From: JAHRVQ01 sp964548025
GTDB lineage: Bacteria; Pseudomonadota; Gammaproteobacteria; Pseudomonadales; Azotimanducaceae
Assembly (NCBI GenBank): GCA_964548025.1
Contig: CAZJRI010000009.1
Location: 5,518 to 69,517 of the forward strand
Reading direction: 5' to 3'
Length of the DNA stretch: 64,000 nucleotides
Shown here: piece by piece, positions 35,312-44,836 of the stretch
Numbering within the stretch: position 1 is the stretch's first letter
Layout: every line of letters begins with the position of its first letter
Program-made: the position numbers and the translations under genes
Notes under the pieces: generated by a model
What the model was told of the DNA's origin: nothing
Seen by the model: only the letters and a program-made list of their open reading frames with translations
Database searches by the model: none

Positions 35312-36217
35312 ATGTACCAACCTTTAGAGCAGGCATTTCAGCGTAGTTTCGCACAGCCAAGCCTGGAACCGTTTCGAATTTTCCACGGTCGCGGTCATAT
35401 GCATGAGGGTCTTGATCATATTAACGTTGATTGGTACCCACCTGTCCTCTTGATTGTCGGTTACCAGCCGATCACTGAAATTGATGAACTGACCGAACTG
35501 GCACTTGCGAGTGATAAACTCGGACAGATCTCTTCTATTGTATACCAACAACGATCAGGTAAAGGGGCGGCTTCGGCCTGTATATGGGGTGAAGATCATC
35601 CGAAGATTGTGGTGGTTGAAAATGGCCTGAAATTTGAAGTCCAACCTGGCTTGCACCAGAACGCGGGATTATTCCTGGATATGCGTCCACTGAGGGCCTG
35701 GCTGAAGGCGAATAGTGAGAATAAGAGCGTACTCAATCTATTTGCCTATACCTGCTCGTTGTCGGTTGCGGCGCTCGCTGGTAATGCCAGGCAGGTTGTG
35801 AATGTAGATATGAGTAAATCGAGCATTGACTGGGGAAAGAGAAATCACGAACTGAACGGTCAGGATTCACGAGCCGTACGGTCAATTCCTCACAATATAT
35901 TCAGGTCGTGGGGGCGGATCCAGAAATCAGGGCCCTATGATACGGTCATAATTGATCCGCCGACACGTCAAAGAGGTAGTTTCGATGCCGAGAAGGATTA
36001 TGTGACGCTGTTAAAAAGACTTGGCAGGCTCTCGAAACCCGGCACTGAAGTGATCATGACTCTCAATAGCCCCTATCTGGGTCTGGACTACCTGCCTAAT
36101 CTGATGGCCAGATATCAACCAACCTTCAGGCGCCTGGGTGAATTTCCGGCCAGCCCTGAGTTTGTCGACCGTTTTCCTGAAAGAGCGCTCAAGATATTCC
36201 ATTTTCGAGCTGGTTAA
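35312..36217 (+). CDS. Class I SAM-dependent methyltransferase, RlmI-like
   Basis: The 301-residue protein matches the catalytic half of the COG1092 group of RNA methyltransferases. It has FEVQPGLHQNAGLFLDMRPLRAWL, the SAM-binding VLNLFAYTCSLSVAALAG, an acidic VNVDMSKSSIDWGKRNHELN, and motif IV IIDPPTRQRGSF. There is no PUA domain. The target is likely RNA, but this is inference. Confidence 0.85.
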   Translation: MYQPLEQAFQRSFAQPSLEPFRIFHGRGHMHEGLDHINVDWYPPVLLIVGYQPITEIDELTELALASDKLGQISSIVYQQRSGKGAASACIWGEDHPKIVVVENGLKFEVQPGLHQNAGLFLDMRPLRAWLKANSENKSVLNLFAYTCSLSVAALAGNARQVVNVDMSKSSIDWGKRNHELNGQDSRAVRSIPHNIFRSWGRIQKSGPYDTVIIDPPTRQRGSFDAEKDYVTLLKRLGRLSKPGTEVIMTLNSPYLGLDYLPNLMARYQPTFRRLGEFPASPEFVDRFPERALKIFHFRAG

Positions 36218-36453
36218 TTCCTCTCCGGTAATAGCTGGAGCTGGTATTCAGCAATCATCACAACGGATCGATATTATGAGGTAGGGACAGAATCGCATGC
36301 TAAGGGAGAGCAAATGAGGCTGAATACTCACGATATCTGTCTCAGAAGATGCGCCTTCAAATCATGCGTCCCTTGGAAATCTCTGTGCAGCTTGATGATG
36401 GTTTCTGCCGGGGCTAGACTCCTACACCTTCAAATTTCTGTTTTGAGAATAAC

Positions 36454-36649
36454 ATGGAGAAGAAAGAGCAGATAAGGACTCTTAAAGGTCTAATGAGGCA
36501 CCTTGATGAGGGAACCAATGTTGATGTGGGGGGCAGCTAAAAGTCCCGGCAATTACCTATACCTTTCTCGAAAAGGGAGAGCAGGAATGGCAGACTTTTT
36601 TCAAAGACCATCCTCTCCATGACCATTCTCTAGCGGTGGAGCAAACAAT
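36454..36649 (+). pseudogene. Remnant of a Rieske-type ring-hydroxylating oxygenase, N-terminus
   Basis: Frame 1 reads MEKKEQIRTLKGLMRHLDEG and stops at 36538-36540. One frame back, from 36543, the sequence continues VPAITYTFLEKGEQEWQTFF then KDHP. Restoring one G in the G6 run at 36528-36533 joins both into a single N-terminus of the style found in Rieske oxygenase alpha subunits (a KxEQIxxLKxLxxHLDxGT start, then a P-x-x-x-Y-T segment). After about 60 residues the similarity ends and the next gene starts at 36650. No Rieske CxH motif remains. The 236 bases before it (36218-36453) hold nothing I can support. Confidence 0.55.
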
Positions 36650-37684
36650 ATGTCGATCGAGTATCCCGTAAAATTCAAAGGTGCCCCGGGTTCACCTTAT
36701 ACACGAAAGATGATGGCGTTACTCCGATATCGTCGAATCCCGTATTCATTTCTCGTAGGCGATGAGATGGTTGGTGCGGAGATGCCAAAACCCAAAGTAG
36801 GTCTGCTGCCGACTTTTTACCTGAAGGATGAGTCTGGAGACTATGAAGCGGTTGTTGATTCAACACCGCTAATCCGTCGATTTGAAACCGAGGTTGAACC
36901 AAGAAGCGTAATACCCAACGATCCGGTTATGGCGTTCATCAACTATTTGCTTGAGGATTATGGTGATGAATGGTTGACGAAAGCCATGTTCCATTACCGC
37001 TGGTATTATGAGGACGACATCGAGCAGGGTGGAAATATACTGCCGCGCTGGAGAAATCTTCAGGCACCGGAATCGATGCTGCAGAAGGCCGGCGAACTTG
37101 TCAGGGAGCGCCAGATATCCCGTCTCTATGTGGTTGGGTCTAACGATATCACTGCGCCAGTAATAGAGGACAGTTACAAGAGATTTCTGGGGATCATGGA
37201 TCGATTACTACAGAGGCAAAAATTTCTCTTGGGGCAACGACCTGGATCCGCAGATTTTGCAATTTATGGTCAGCTAACCCAGTTGTGTCGATTTGATCCG
37301 ACGCCTATGAAAATCTGCCTTTCAGTGGCTCCCCGGGTGTTTGCATGGACCGATGTAATGGATGACCTTAGCGGGCAGGAACCCGAGACAGAGGACTGGC
37401 TGTCAAGACAGGATGCAAAGGATGTGCTGTCTGAGCTTCTATCCGAACTTGGTAGAGTCTATGTACCCTTTCAGATTGCCAATGCAGAGGCGATGAATGA
37501 AGGCAAGGAGAATTTCGATACAGAGATTGATGGAAGAAGCTGGCAACAACCTGTATTTCCGTATCAGGCAAAGTGCCTGCAATGGATCAGGCAGGAGTAT
37601 CACAGTCTAAACGAATCTGAACAAAAGGATGTCATTGAAATTATCGGCGAGTCTGGTTGTGAAAATCTGATAGTCGAAACATGA
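36650..37684 (+). CDS. Glutathione S-transferase family protein, enlarged
   Basis: The 344-residue protein starts with a thioredoxin-like GST N-domain (FKGAPGSPYTRKMMALLRYRRIPYSFL, GLLPTFYLKDESGDYEAVVDSTPLIRRFE). A helical GST C-domain follows with LLGQRPGSADFAIYGQLTQL. It is over 100 residues longer than ordinary GSTs; the extra part lies in the middle and at the C-terminus. The Ser in GSPYT is the likely thiol-stabilising residue. It overlaps the next gene by 4 nt (ATGA), implying joint function. Confidence 0.82.
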   Translation: MSIEYPVKFKGAPGSPYTRKMMALLRYRRIPYSFLVGDEMVGAEMPKPKVGLLPTFYLKDESGDYEAVVDSTPLIRRFETEVEPRSVIPNDPVMAFINYLLEDYGDEWLTKAMFHYRWYYEDDIEQGGNILPRWRNLQAPESMLQKAGELVRERQISRLYVVGSNDITAPVIEDSYKRFLGIMDRLLQRQKFLLGQRPGSADFAIYGQLTQLCRFDPTPMKICLSVAPRVFAWTDVMDDLSGQEPETEDWLSRQDAKDVLSELLSELGRVYVPFQIANAEAMNEGKENFDTEIDGRSWQQPVFPYQAKCLQWIRQEYHSLNESEQKDVIEIIGESGCENLIVET

Positions 37685-38981
37685 AACCAGAAACCCGCAT
37701 TCGTTCCACGGTGATGAGAATTCTCGCCAGTGATGCTCGCCGGAATGCCTCTCGATTGAAAGCCAGAGTTCAACGTCTGATTTTCGGCAAACCGCCCGTC
37801 GTTCACTATTTCCACCAGGCAGATGATCCCTATAGCCACCTTGCTGTGCAAAGGTTCACGGCGCTACGGGCCAGATATGGCCTTGAGTGGGTACCGCACC
37901 TGGTCTCAGCACCCCCGGAGGAATACCAGGGTGACGTNNNNNNNNNNAAAGATTCAGGCAATGGGCACTGGGCGATGCTCGCAGTGTGGCATCCTATTTT
38001 AAGGTGGACTTTTCAGCCAATCCGGTTCTCCCATCATCCGAGATGGTCAGGGTCGCCAACCAGAAGCTTCTGGATTGCCTTGCGAGTGCGGATTTTGGTG
38101 AGAAAGCTGCGGAAATTGGCGAGAAGATGTGGTCAGGGAACCTGGAAGGTAGCTTCAACGAAAATGAAATAGCCGCAGCGCTGGAGGAAGGAAATCAGCT
38201 TAGAAGGCGAAAGCGACACTATCTGGGTGCGATGTTTTACTTTGATGGAGAATGGTATTGGGGGCTCGATCGACTTCACCTGCTTGAGGAGAGGTTATGT
38301 TCACTGGGTTTTGGCCAAGGTGTTGATACTGATTTATGTGTACCGCAGCCTGAAGTTGATTCTGTAAGTGGTCTGAATGCCAATTCGGTTACTCTGGAAT
38401 ACTTTCCTTCTTTGAGAAGTCCATATACCGCCGTAGGTCACGGTCGTGTGATGGATCTGGTGGACAGAAGCGGTGTTCAGCTCCGAATACGCCCGGTGAT
38501 GCCCATGATGATGCGGGGTGTTTCGGCGCCGATTGATAAACAGCTCTATATCATCTCGGACTCAAAACGTGAAGCCGCTGCCAACAACGTACGTTTTGGC
38601 AACTTTGTCGATCCGTTTGGTGAACCTGTAAAAAGGGCTTTCTCGCTCTATCCCTGGGTTGAAAGTCAGGGAAGGGGAGCGGCATTTATTACCGCTTATC
38701 TTGAAGCAGCCTGGGCTGATGGTCTGGATATTGGCAGCGATGCGGGTTTGCGCCAGATAATCGAATCGATTGAACTGGATTGGAAAGAAGCCCTCAGCCA
38801 ATTCGACAATGATCAATGGGAGCGCCTCCTGGATGACAATGTGCAGGAGATGCTTGCTGAAGGATTATGGGGTGTGCCCAGTTTCAGGATTACCGGCGGT
38901 AACCGAGACGATGGATTTTCGTGCTGGGGGCAAGACAGGATATGGAGAGTCGAAGCGGAAATCAGTCGTAGAGTGAATTAA
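37681..38981 (+). CDS. Protein with two DsbA-like (HCCA isomerase-type) domains, interrupted by an assembly gap
   Basis: Part one (37681-37937) starts MKPETRIRSTVMRILASDAR and enters a thioredoxin-like domain at VVHYFHQADDPYSHLAVQRF. After the N run, RFRQWALGDARSVASYF continues it in another frame. A second domain begins at VTLEYFPSLRSPYTAVGHGRVMDL and ends with a GLWGVPSFRI cis-Pro loop. Both have Ser-containing SPY-type motifs (DPYS, SPYT) instead of CxxC. They therefore resemble 2-hydroxychromene-2-carboxylate isomerase/kappa-class GSTs rather than disulfide oxidases. For one continuous gene the true gap length must be 2 mod 3. Confidence 0.75.
37938..37947. other. Assembly gap (10 N)
   Basis: Ten unknown bases lie inside the double DsbA-like gene. 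The frames on each side do not join at this length, so the N run is a placeholder and the true length is unknown. Confidence 1.
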
Positions 38982-39213
38982 CCCGGGTACCATTGATATC
39001 GGTGATGCCGCATCCACCCTCAGAGCAGTAAGAGAAATGGTCGTAAATGTTGAGGATAAACCGCCCAGTCAGAGAACTAAATTGGACCTTGAAGAATTGA
39101 TTGCTCTGAATACATATATAGTTGGATCAGCCTGGCCCGTGGCATAATTGCTCAAACCATTTCATCGGGCTTAACGTCCTATTAGTGATGTCATTCATAT
39201 GGTAAGACTAACT

Positions 39214-40099
39214 ATGAGAAGAAAACTGGTTTTATTCGTAATCCTGTTGCCTGTGATCTGTTTTGCAGGTGAAGATGTTGATATCACCAAGATGNNNNNN
39301 NNNNATCAAGCGACGGGCTGGTCAGAATAGTTAACGTTCGAGGGGACGTGAGTATCAGTGGTTGGGACCGTAACGAGATTACGATAAAAGGTGAACTGGA
39401 TGATCTTGCCGAGGGGCTGAACTTTGAGGTTAATAGTGAGAAAGCACTTATCGAGGTGAAGATGCCCCGGCGGGATGTTAATTGGGGTGACGGATCAAAT
39501 CTTTCCATCCATGTACCTGCAGGCAGCAGGGTGGATTTCAGTGGTGTTTCTACAGAAGTAACAATTGAAGACATCAGCGGTGGTGCCCGTCTTAAATCTG
39601 TTAGTGGTGATCTGCGCGTTGATAACGTTGATGATCGTATCCTGGCTAATAGCGTAAGCGGTGAAATTGAAGTCGTGGATTGCGAAGGCATGTTACATGC
39701 GACAACGGTAAGCGGTGAAATCGACGTCCAAAAACATATAGGTGGNNNNNNNNNNNCGCTGTCGAATCCATATCCGGTGACATTGAGGTAGAAACAGAAG
39801 CCGCAGACAAGCTCAGAGGTCGTAGTGTCAGCGGAACCATAGAAATGGACGCGGGTGTTATTGAGGGAACCTCAGCCGAGCTTAAAAGTGTCAGTGGTGA
39901 TATCAATCTGGATCTGCTGGGCGATGTAAATGCCGTTCTTGAGCTGGAAGCTGGCCTGGGTGGAGAAATTAAAAACAGCTTAAGCAACGATAAGATTGAG
40001 AAAGCATTTATGGGTCGTCAAAAACTTACGACACAGATAGGCGATGGTGCTTCGGAAGTCGTCATTCGTACTGTCTCGGCCGATATTCGGATAGAGTAA
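39214..40099 (+). CDS. DUF4097 repeat protein, secreted, with two assembly gaps
   Basis: ATG 39214 opens a signal peptide (MRRKLVLFVILLPVICFAGED). After the first gap comes a beta-strand repeat protein: LRVDNVDDRILANSVSGEIEV, VSGEIDV, ISGDIEV, VSGTIEM, VSGDINL and a final VSADIRIE. The SGxI unit recurs about every 20 residues, as in the DUF4097 (putative adhesin) family, which folds as a beta-helix. Both N runs fall inside the gene, so frames shift (the parts are in frames 1, 0 and 2). It ends 4 nt before the FlgO/TPR gene. Confidence 0.8.
39295..39304. other. Assembly gap (10 N)
   Basis: The gap lies just after the signal peptide of the DUF4097 gene. The frame changes from 1 to 0 across it, so its true length should be 2 mod 3. 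Confidence 1.
39746..39756. other. Assembly gap (11 N)
   Basis: The gap lies inside the repeated SGxI region of the DUF4097 gene. The frame changes from 0 to 2 across it, so the true length should be a multiple of 3. Repeats probably caused the break. Confidence 1.
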
Positions 40100-40103
40100 A
40101 GCC

Positions 40104-42287
40104 ATGTCTGCTGAAGGAATACGATCTATATATGAGGAATTGAAACGCAGGCGTGTCATACGTGTTGCCACCTTCTATATCATCGCTTTCTGGCCGATCA
40201 TTCAAGTAGTAGACATCCTTTCCCCGGCACTTGGTTTGCCTGATTCACTGATGAGGAATCTTGTATTTGCCTTCTTTGGCGGATTCCCCGTTGTATTGAT
40301 CCTGGCCTGGGTCTTCGATATTAATCGTGACGGCATCAGCTTTGATGATGGAAAAGAACATGAAACGCTCCTAAGCAGGAAGACTGAATTCGGTATGATC
40401 GGGATTCTGGGAGTTCTGGTAATTGGCCTGTTTTTTGTTCAGATGGAAATTGAAGAGGAGCCACAACCTGAATCAACAAAAGTTTCCTATGATTCAATCG
40501 CGGTTTTACCCTTTGTTATTTTCAGCAACGAATCCAGAGATCAGTTTTTTGCTGATGGACTCACCGAAGAACTGCTCAACGTCTTATCAAGAATGACCGA
40601 GCTTCGTGTAGCCGCACGGACTTCCTCTTTTGCCTATAAGGGGGTCAACAAAAATGTCCAGGATATCGGTACAGAATTAGGTGTTGCCACCATTCTTGAA
40701 GGAAGCGTCAGAAGAAATGATGTAGACGATACAATTCGGGTGACTGCCCAGTTAATAGATGTGTCAACAGGAGCGCATCTCTGGTCAGAAACATATGAGC
40801 GCCAGTTTACAGATATATTCAAAATCCAGGATGAGATATCACATGCAGTCTCAAACCAACTGCAACTTACGCTCTTTAGTGACAGTGTACCGGTAAACCG
40901 GCAAAAGTCGGCGAATCCCGAGGCTTTGATAGCCTATAGCATGGGTCAGTCAGAGATGGCCAAAAGAACCGAACAGGGTTTGAAGGATGCGGCGAGATTC
41001 TTTCAGCGTGCGATTGATACTGATCCGTCATATGCGCTCGCCTATGCCGGAAAAGCGGATGCACATACCCTACTCGTCAACTATGAGTTCATGGATCGGA
41101 CGGAAGGCATAACGAAGGCGAGAGAATCAGTTGACCAGGCGCTCTCTCTCGACCCGGATCTCGGAATCGCATGGGCCAGTAAAGGGCTCATACTTAGCCA
41201 CGAGAAAGGTAATGAAGAGCAGGCCCGGGCGGCATTTCAAAAAGCGATTGCGCTGAATCCCAGTTATGCCATGGCCTTCATGTGGTACGCCGGACTGTTG
41301 GATGACAAGGCGGAACAATTGGAGTTCTATCAAAAAGCCTATTCCCTTGATCCTAAATCGGCGGTCGCTGGCTACAATGTTGCAACCATGCTGATTGGCC
41401 AGGGAAGAGATGCCGAAGCGATGCAGATATTCAGTCAGATTGTGGAAGCGGATCCGTTTTACAGCAAAGCATATACGCTGGTGGGCGGTATCAATGATCG
41501 CCGTGGCAGGATTGCTGAAGCGATCAGTCAGTATGAAAGGAGTTACGATCTAGACAACGATCCTTCGGTTGCTTTTGAAATCGCGAAACTTTATGCGGCC
41601 GTTAGTGATTTCGACAGTTCGGATGCCTGGTATACACAGGCGACGGAAAATGGAATTCCTGAGATGTACAGATCGAAAGCACACTGGTTCAGGGTGCAAC
41701 GATTCGCAGCCGATGGTGATGCTGATAGTGCAATGATTGTTCTAAAGCAGTTGCAGTCGCTAAAAAACGGAGCTCAGGAAGGATATAACGATCAGATTTG
41801 GGCATCCTATTTTCTCGGTGAATTCAAGGAGGCTACCAGACTCTATGAAAAATCTTTGTCGGAACCAACTGGTATGGTTCATCAGGATGAATATACGCTT
41901 AAGTTGGCGACGGACGCTAAAATTGCAGCAGCATTTTCATACAAACAACTTGGCAAGACCAGACTGGCTTCGCAGGTAACGACAAATACCATTGAATATC
42001 TCGACGAGCAATTGAAGCAATTAGGTCACGCGGACCCGACAGATTGGTACCGTAAAGCGTTGCTCGCGGTAATCGAAGGAAAAGAACAGGTAGCGCTTAT
42101 TTATATGCAAAGGGCTGTAGATGAAGGATGGCGGGAGTATTGGCGACCCGCTTTTGAACCTGCACTTGAGGATTTTATGTCTCAGAAACCGTTTCAGGCT
42201 ATGATGGCAGGCCTGGAAACAAGACTGGATATAATCCGCGAACAGTTCAAGATGGAAGAACAGTTCGCGGCAGGTTGGTCCAACTAA
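40104..42287 (+). CDS. Membrane protein with FlgO-like domain and TPR repeats
   Basis: The 727-residue protein has a short cytoplasmic N-terminus and about three membrane segments (residues 20-40, 52-72 and 95-113). A FlgO-like domain follows (SIAVLPFVIFSNESRDQFFADGLTEELLNVLSRM...VAARTSSFAYKGV...ATILEGSVRR...HLWSETYERQFTDIFKIQDEI). A long array of TPR repeats runs from about residue 270. Similar proteins often carry an N-terminal CadC-type DNA-binding or cyclase domain; neither is present. It starts 4 nt after the DUF4097 gene, so the two likely share an mRNA. Confidence 0.82.
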   Translation: MSAEGIRSIYEELKRRRVIRVATFYIIAFWPIIQVVDILSPALGLPDSLMRNLVFAFFGGFPVVLILAWVFDINRDGISFDDGKEHETLLSRKTEFGMIGILGVLVIGLFFVQMEIEEEPQPESTKVSYDSIAVLPFVIFSNESRDQFFADGLTEELLNVLSRMTELRVAARTSSFAYKGVNKNVQDIGTELGVATILEGSVRRNDVDDTIRVTAQLIDVSTGAHLWSETYERQFTDIFKIQDEISHAVSNQLQLTLFSDSVPVNRQKSANPEALIAYSMGQSEMAKRTEQGLKDAARFFQRAIDTDPSYALAYAGKADAHTLLVNYEFMDRTEGITKARESVDQALSLDPDLGIAWASKGLILSHEKGNEEQARAAFQKAIALNPSYAMAFMWYAGLLDDKAEQLEFYQKAYSLDPKSAVAGYNVATMLIGQGRDAEAMQIFSQIVEADPFYSKAYTLVGGINDRRGRIAEAISQYERSYDLDNDPSVAFEIAKLYAAVSDFDSSDAWYTQATENGIPEMYRSKAHWFRVQRFAADGDADSAMIVLKQLQSLKNGAQEGYNDQIWASYFLGEFKEATRLYEKSLSEPTGMVHQDEYTLKLATDAKIAAAFSYKQLGKTRLASQVTTNTIEYLDEQLKQLGHADPTDWYRKALLAVIEGKEQVALIYMQRAVDEGWREYWRPAFEPALEDFMSQKPFQAMMAGLETRLDIIREQFKMEEQFAAGWSN

Positions 42288-43876
42288 CCCTGTTTAAGCA
42301 GGCTTGCGCAGTTGGATGCTTCGACGCTGCCTGATATCTGTTCGTTACATCGTTGACTGACGGCCCTGTCAAATTCTGCTAATAGAACCTGCTGTCGCTC
42401 TGACTGCCAATCAACAAGCGCAGTGTTCAGTGATCGAAGTATCCGGAAATTTCTACCAGCAAAGATCTCGGATGTTGTTTGCAACTCATCGAGCAGCGCC
42501 ATGGACGTTAGTATGATCAGTTCATGATCATCAGGTCTGATTCGGATGATAGTCCGAATATAGTTAGCGCCCCATTGGAATCTGGTTGCGGTACCTGTTG
42601 AGTCCTCGTAAGCCATGCGTCGCCATTTTATGGCTTCTTCAGGCTGATTCTGTTTTTCAGCGATAGCCGCGAGGCTGCTCATGAAATAATAAGGTGACTT
42701 TGAGCGCTTCAATTCTGTTGTTAGCAGCTCTTTTGCTTCATCTATCAGATTGGCCGTTTGTAAGACATGATTAATCTGGTTAACAACACTTTGCCTTGCA
42801 AACGAATTTTTTGTGGCGCTATCCGCGATCGCTGTTTTTTCCAGCACTCTTGTTTTCAGCTCGGGACTAAGAGGGCGGTCTTCATCATCCATAAAATAGA
42901 ACTCAAGCCTCGGAAATAACCCGGCAAGTTGTTCCGCAACAGAGAGCGATTCGTGGTTTGATAGTTGTTCCAGTTGAGATATCCAGATAGATTTCAGCGC
43001 CATCTGATCGGAACCCGTTGCAATATGAGGCAACAGATCCAATGCGTAATAGGCTAAAGAATCCCAGCAGGCAAGAGTTAATGTTTCCGAAGCAAGGATT
43101 TCTTTGACTTTTTGAAGGGCGCCAGCAACAGGAACAATTCGCGCTTCATTATTGTCAAGATTGTCATTGTCAAGATTGTCCTCACCTGAAGAATCAGAGC
43201 CTGCTTCGTTTTCATCGTGAGCAAGCGCTACTTCGTAGAGATACTGCATGTACAGGCGGGATGCTGAAACTTCATCATCTGCGAGTTCCGACATCGTCAG
43301 AAATAATTCAGGCCGATAGTCCTCTGGCAGTGCATCGTGATCCTGGCCCCAGGAATAATATGCCAGCGATTTAAGATCGTTTTGACTGACTTTCTCTGGG
43401 CTCGATAGGACGAGCTGGACCAGCGCAGATACTGGCTTTATTGCCTTGAGTGAAAGTTCAAGTACATCGTTGTACCGGGAAATGTCTATACCGCCAGGGA
43501 TTCTGGTCAGTTCTGTACCTGTTGCACTGAATACAATCATTGTTGGATAGCCCTTGACGCCAAACTTCTCCCCCAGGGACTGGGCTTGCTGTGTATCACC
43601 GTCCAGATAAATAGGAACGAATGATCGAGTCTGTGCGATAAATCGCCTGCTCTTGAATACCGTTTGTTTAATCTCCTGGCAGGGTGGGCACCAAACGGCT
43701 CCCCAATAAAGGAATATCGGTTTGTTTTCTGATTTAGCCAGGGCGAAGGCCTCATCTATGTTGCCGTCAAACCAGGAAATGGCCTGATCCTCAGATAGTT
43801 GCGTGGTGTTTTTGTTTGATTCGGAACAGCCAGTGGCCATCAGTAAAAGGCTGAGAATCAGGGCTATTTTGTTCAT
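42284..43876 (-). CDS. Thioredoxin-domain lipoprotein with long helical tail
   Basis: The 530-residue protein has a lipoprotein signal (MNKIALILSLLLMATGC). A thioredoxin-like domain follows, with the CPPC active site in YWGAVWCPPCQEIKQTVFKS and the cis-Pro loop KGYPTMIVF. About 380 helical residues of unknown fold complete it. A DNL/DNN tandem repeat (DNLDNDNLDNNE, DNA at about 43150-43185) sits in a linker. It probably acts as a periplasmic thiol oxidoreductase or thiol-sensing scaffold. It overlaps the convergent FlgO/TPR gene by 4 nt at the stops. Confidence 0.82.
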   Translation of the reverse strand: MNKIALILSLLLMATGCSESNKNTTQLSEDQAISWFDGNIDEAFALAKSENKPIFLYWGAVWCPPCQEIKQTVFKSRRFIAQTRSFVPIYLDGDTQQAQSLGEKFGVKGYPTMIVFSATGTELTRIPGGIDISRYNDVLELSLKAIKPVSALVQLVLSSPEKVSQNDLKSLAYYSWGQDHDALPEDYRPELFLTMSELADDEVSASRLYMQYLYEVALAHDENEAGSDSSGEDNLDNDNLDNNEARIVPVAGALQKVKEILASETLTLACWDSLAYYALDLLPHIATGSDQMALKSIWISQLEQLSNHESLSVAEQLAGLFPRLEFYFMDDEDRPLSPELKTRVLEKTAIADSATKNSFARQSVVNQINHVLQTANLIDEAKELLTTELKRSKSPYYFMSSLAAIAEKQNQPEEAIKWRRMAYEDSTGTATRFQWGANYIRTIIRIRPDDHELIILTSMALLDELQTTSEIFAGRNFRILRSLNTALVDWQSERQQVLLAEFDRAVSQRCNEQISGSVEASNCASLLKQG

Positions 43877-43984
43877 AAGGCGGCTATTGCTGGCTTGGAT
43901 CTACAGGTTACCTCATCCTTCACCGCTGGTAATCATTGATTTTCAGTAATAGTCTCTACTTATGGGATGGATATGGGGAAGTCT

Positions 43985-44836
43985 ATGAACGGCAAGCGAG
44001 TTTTGATTACCGGCGGAAATAGCGGTATCGGAAAGGTAACCGCTGTTGAGCTGGCAAAACTAGGCGCTTCTGTTGTTCTAGCATGCCGAATTGGTGACAA
44101 AACGATCGAAGCATTGAAGCTGATTAATGCGACCAGTACATCCTCAAATGAGGCGATAAACCTGCCCTGTGATCTTGCCTCTCTTGACTCTGTGCGCTCA
44201 GTCACGGATAGATATGTCAGTCAGTTCGACCGGCTCGACGTGCTCATCAATAACGCCGGTGTATTTCCGTTAAAAAGAAAATTGACCCAGGACGGATTTG
44301 AAATGCAATTTGGTGTGAATCACCTTGCCCACTTTCTGCTCACGACGCGACTTCTGGACATCCTGAAATCCTCTGCACCATCAAGGGTAGTCACGGTCTC
44401 ATCAATGATGCACAAGAGCGGAGAGTTGGACATTGACAGTTTCAGGGGTCAGAAGAAATATTCAGCCCAGGCTGCTTATCGTCAATCCAAGTTGGCAAAT
44501 GTGCTGTTTGCGGTTGAACTGGCGAAGCGTCTTGAAGGCACTGGTGTTACCTCGAATGTCCTGCATCCTGGTGGGGTAAGAACCGGTATAACAAGGGATG
44601 TACCCTGGTTGTTCCGCAAAATCATAGATCTGATGTTCATCTCTCCGGAAGAAGGGGCTAAAACTAATATCATGCTGGCCAGTGACAAATCGCTTGATCA
44701 GGTTACAGGTCAATACTACGACCAGTGTAAGAAAGCCAGTTGCTCACCGCTTGCCGAGGATGACTTTTTACGCCGGAGACTTTGGCAGGAGAGCGAAACA
44801 CTGGTTGGCAGCGATGCTGTCTCTAAGGTGGTGTAA
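43985..44836 (+). CDS. Short-chain dehydrogenase/reductase
   Basis: The 283-residue SDR has the NAD(P) motif TGGNSGIGK, NNAGVFP, and a YxxxK catalytic pair in AAYRQSKLANVLFAVEL. Sequence style is that of retinol-dehydrogenase/WW-oxidoreductase-like SDRs (LQFGVNHLAHFLLT-type segment MQFGVNHLAHFLLTTRLLD). Substrate unknown. I start at 43985, which has GGGGA 7 nt upstream; ATG 43967 adds six residues. It overlaps the convergent ABM gene by 14 nt. Confidence 0.88.
   Translation: MNGKRVLITGGNSGIGKVTAVELAKLGASVVLACRIGDKTIEALKLINATSTSSNEAINLPCDLASLDSVRSVTDRYVSQFDRLDVLINNAGVFPLKRKLTQDGFEMQFGVNHLAHFLLTTRLLDILKSSAPSRVVTVSSMMHKSGELDIDSFRGQKKYSAQAAYRQSKLANVLFAVELAKRLEGTGVTSNVLHPGGVRTGITRDVPWLFRKIIDLMFISPEEGAKTNIMLASDKSLDQVTGQYYDQCKKASCSPLAEDDFLRRRLWQESETLVGSDAVSKVV

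Noticed and set aside
36313..36477. Open frame from ATG 36313, about 53 codons, before the Rieske remnant
   Set aside because: Cys/Arg-rich translation without similarity; probably non-coding.
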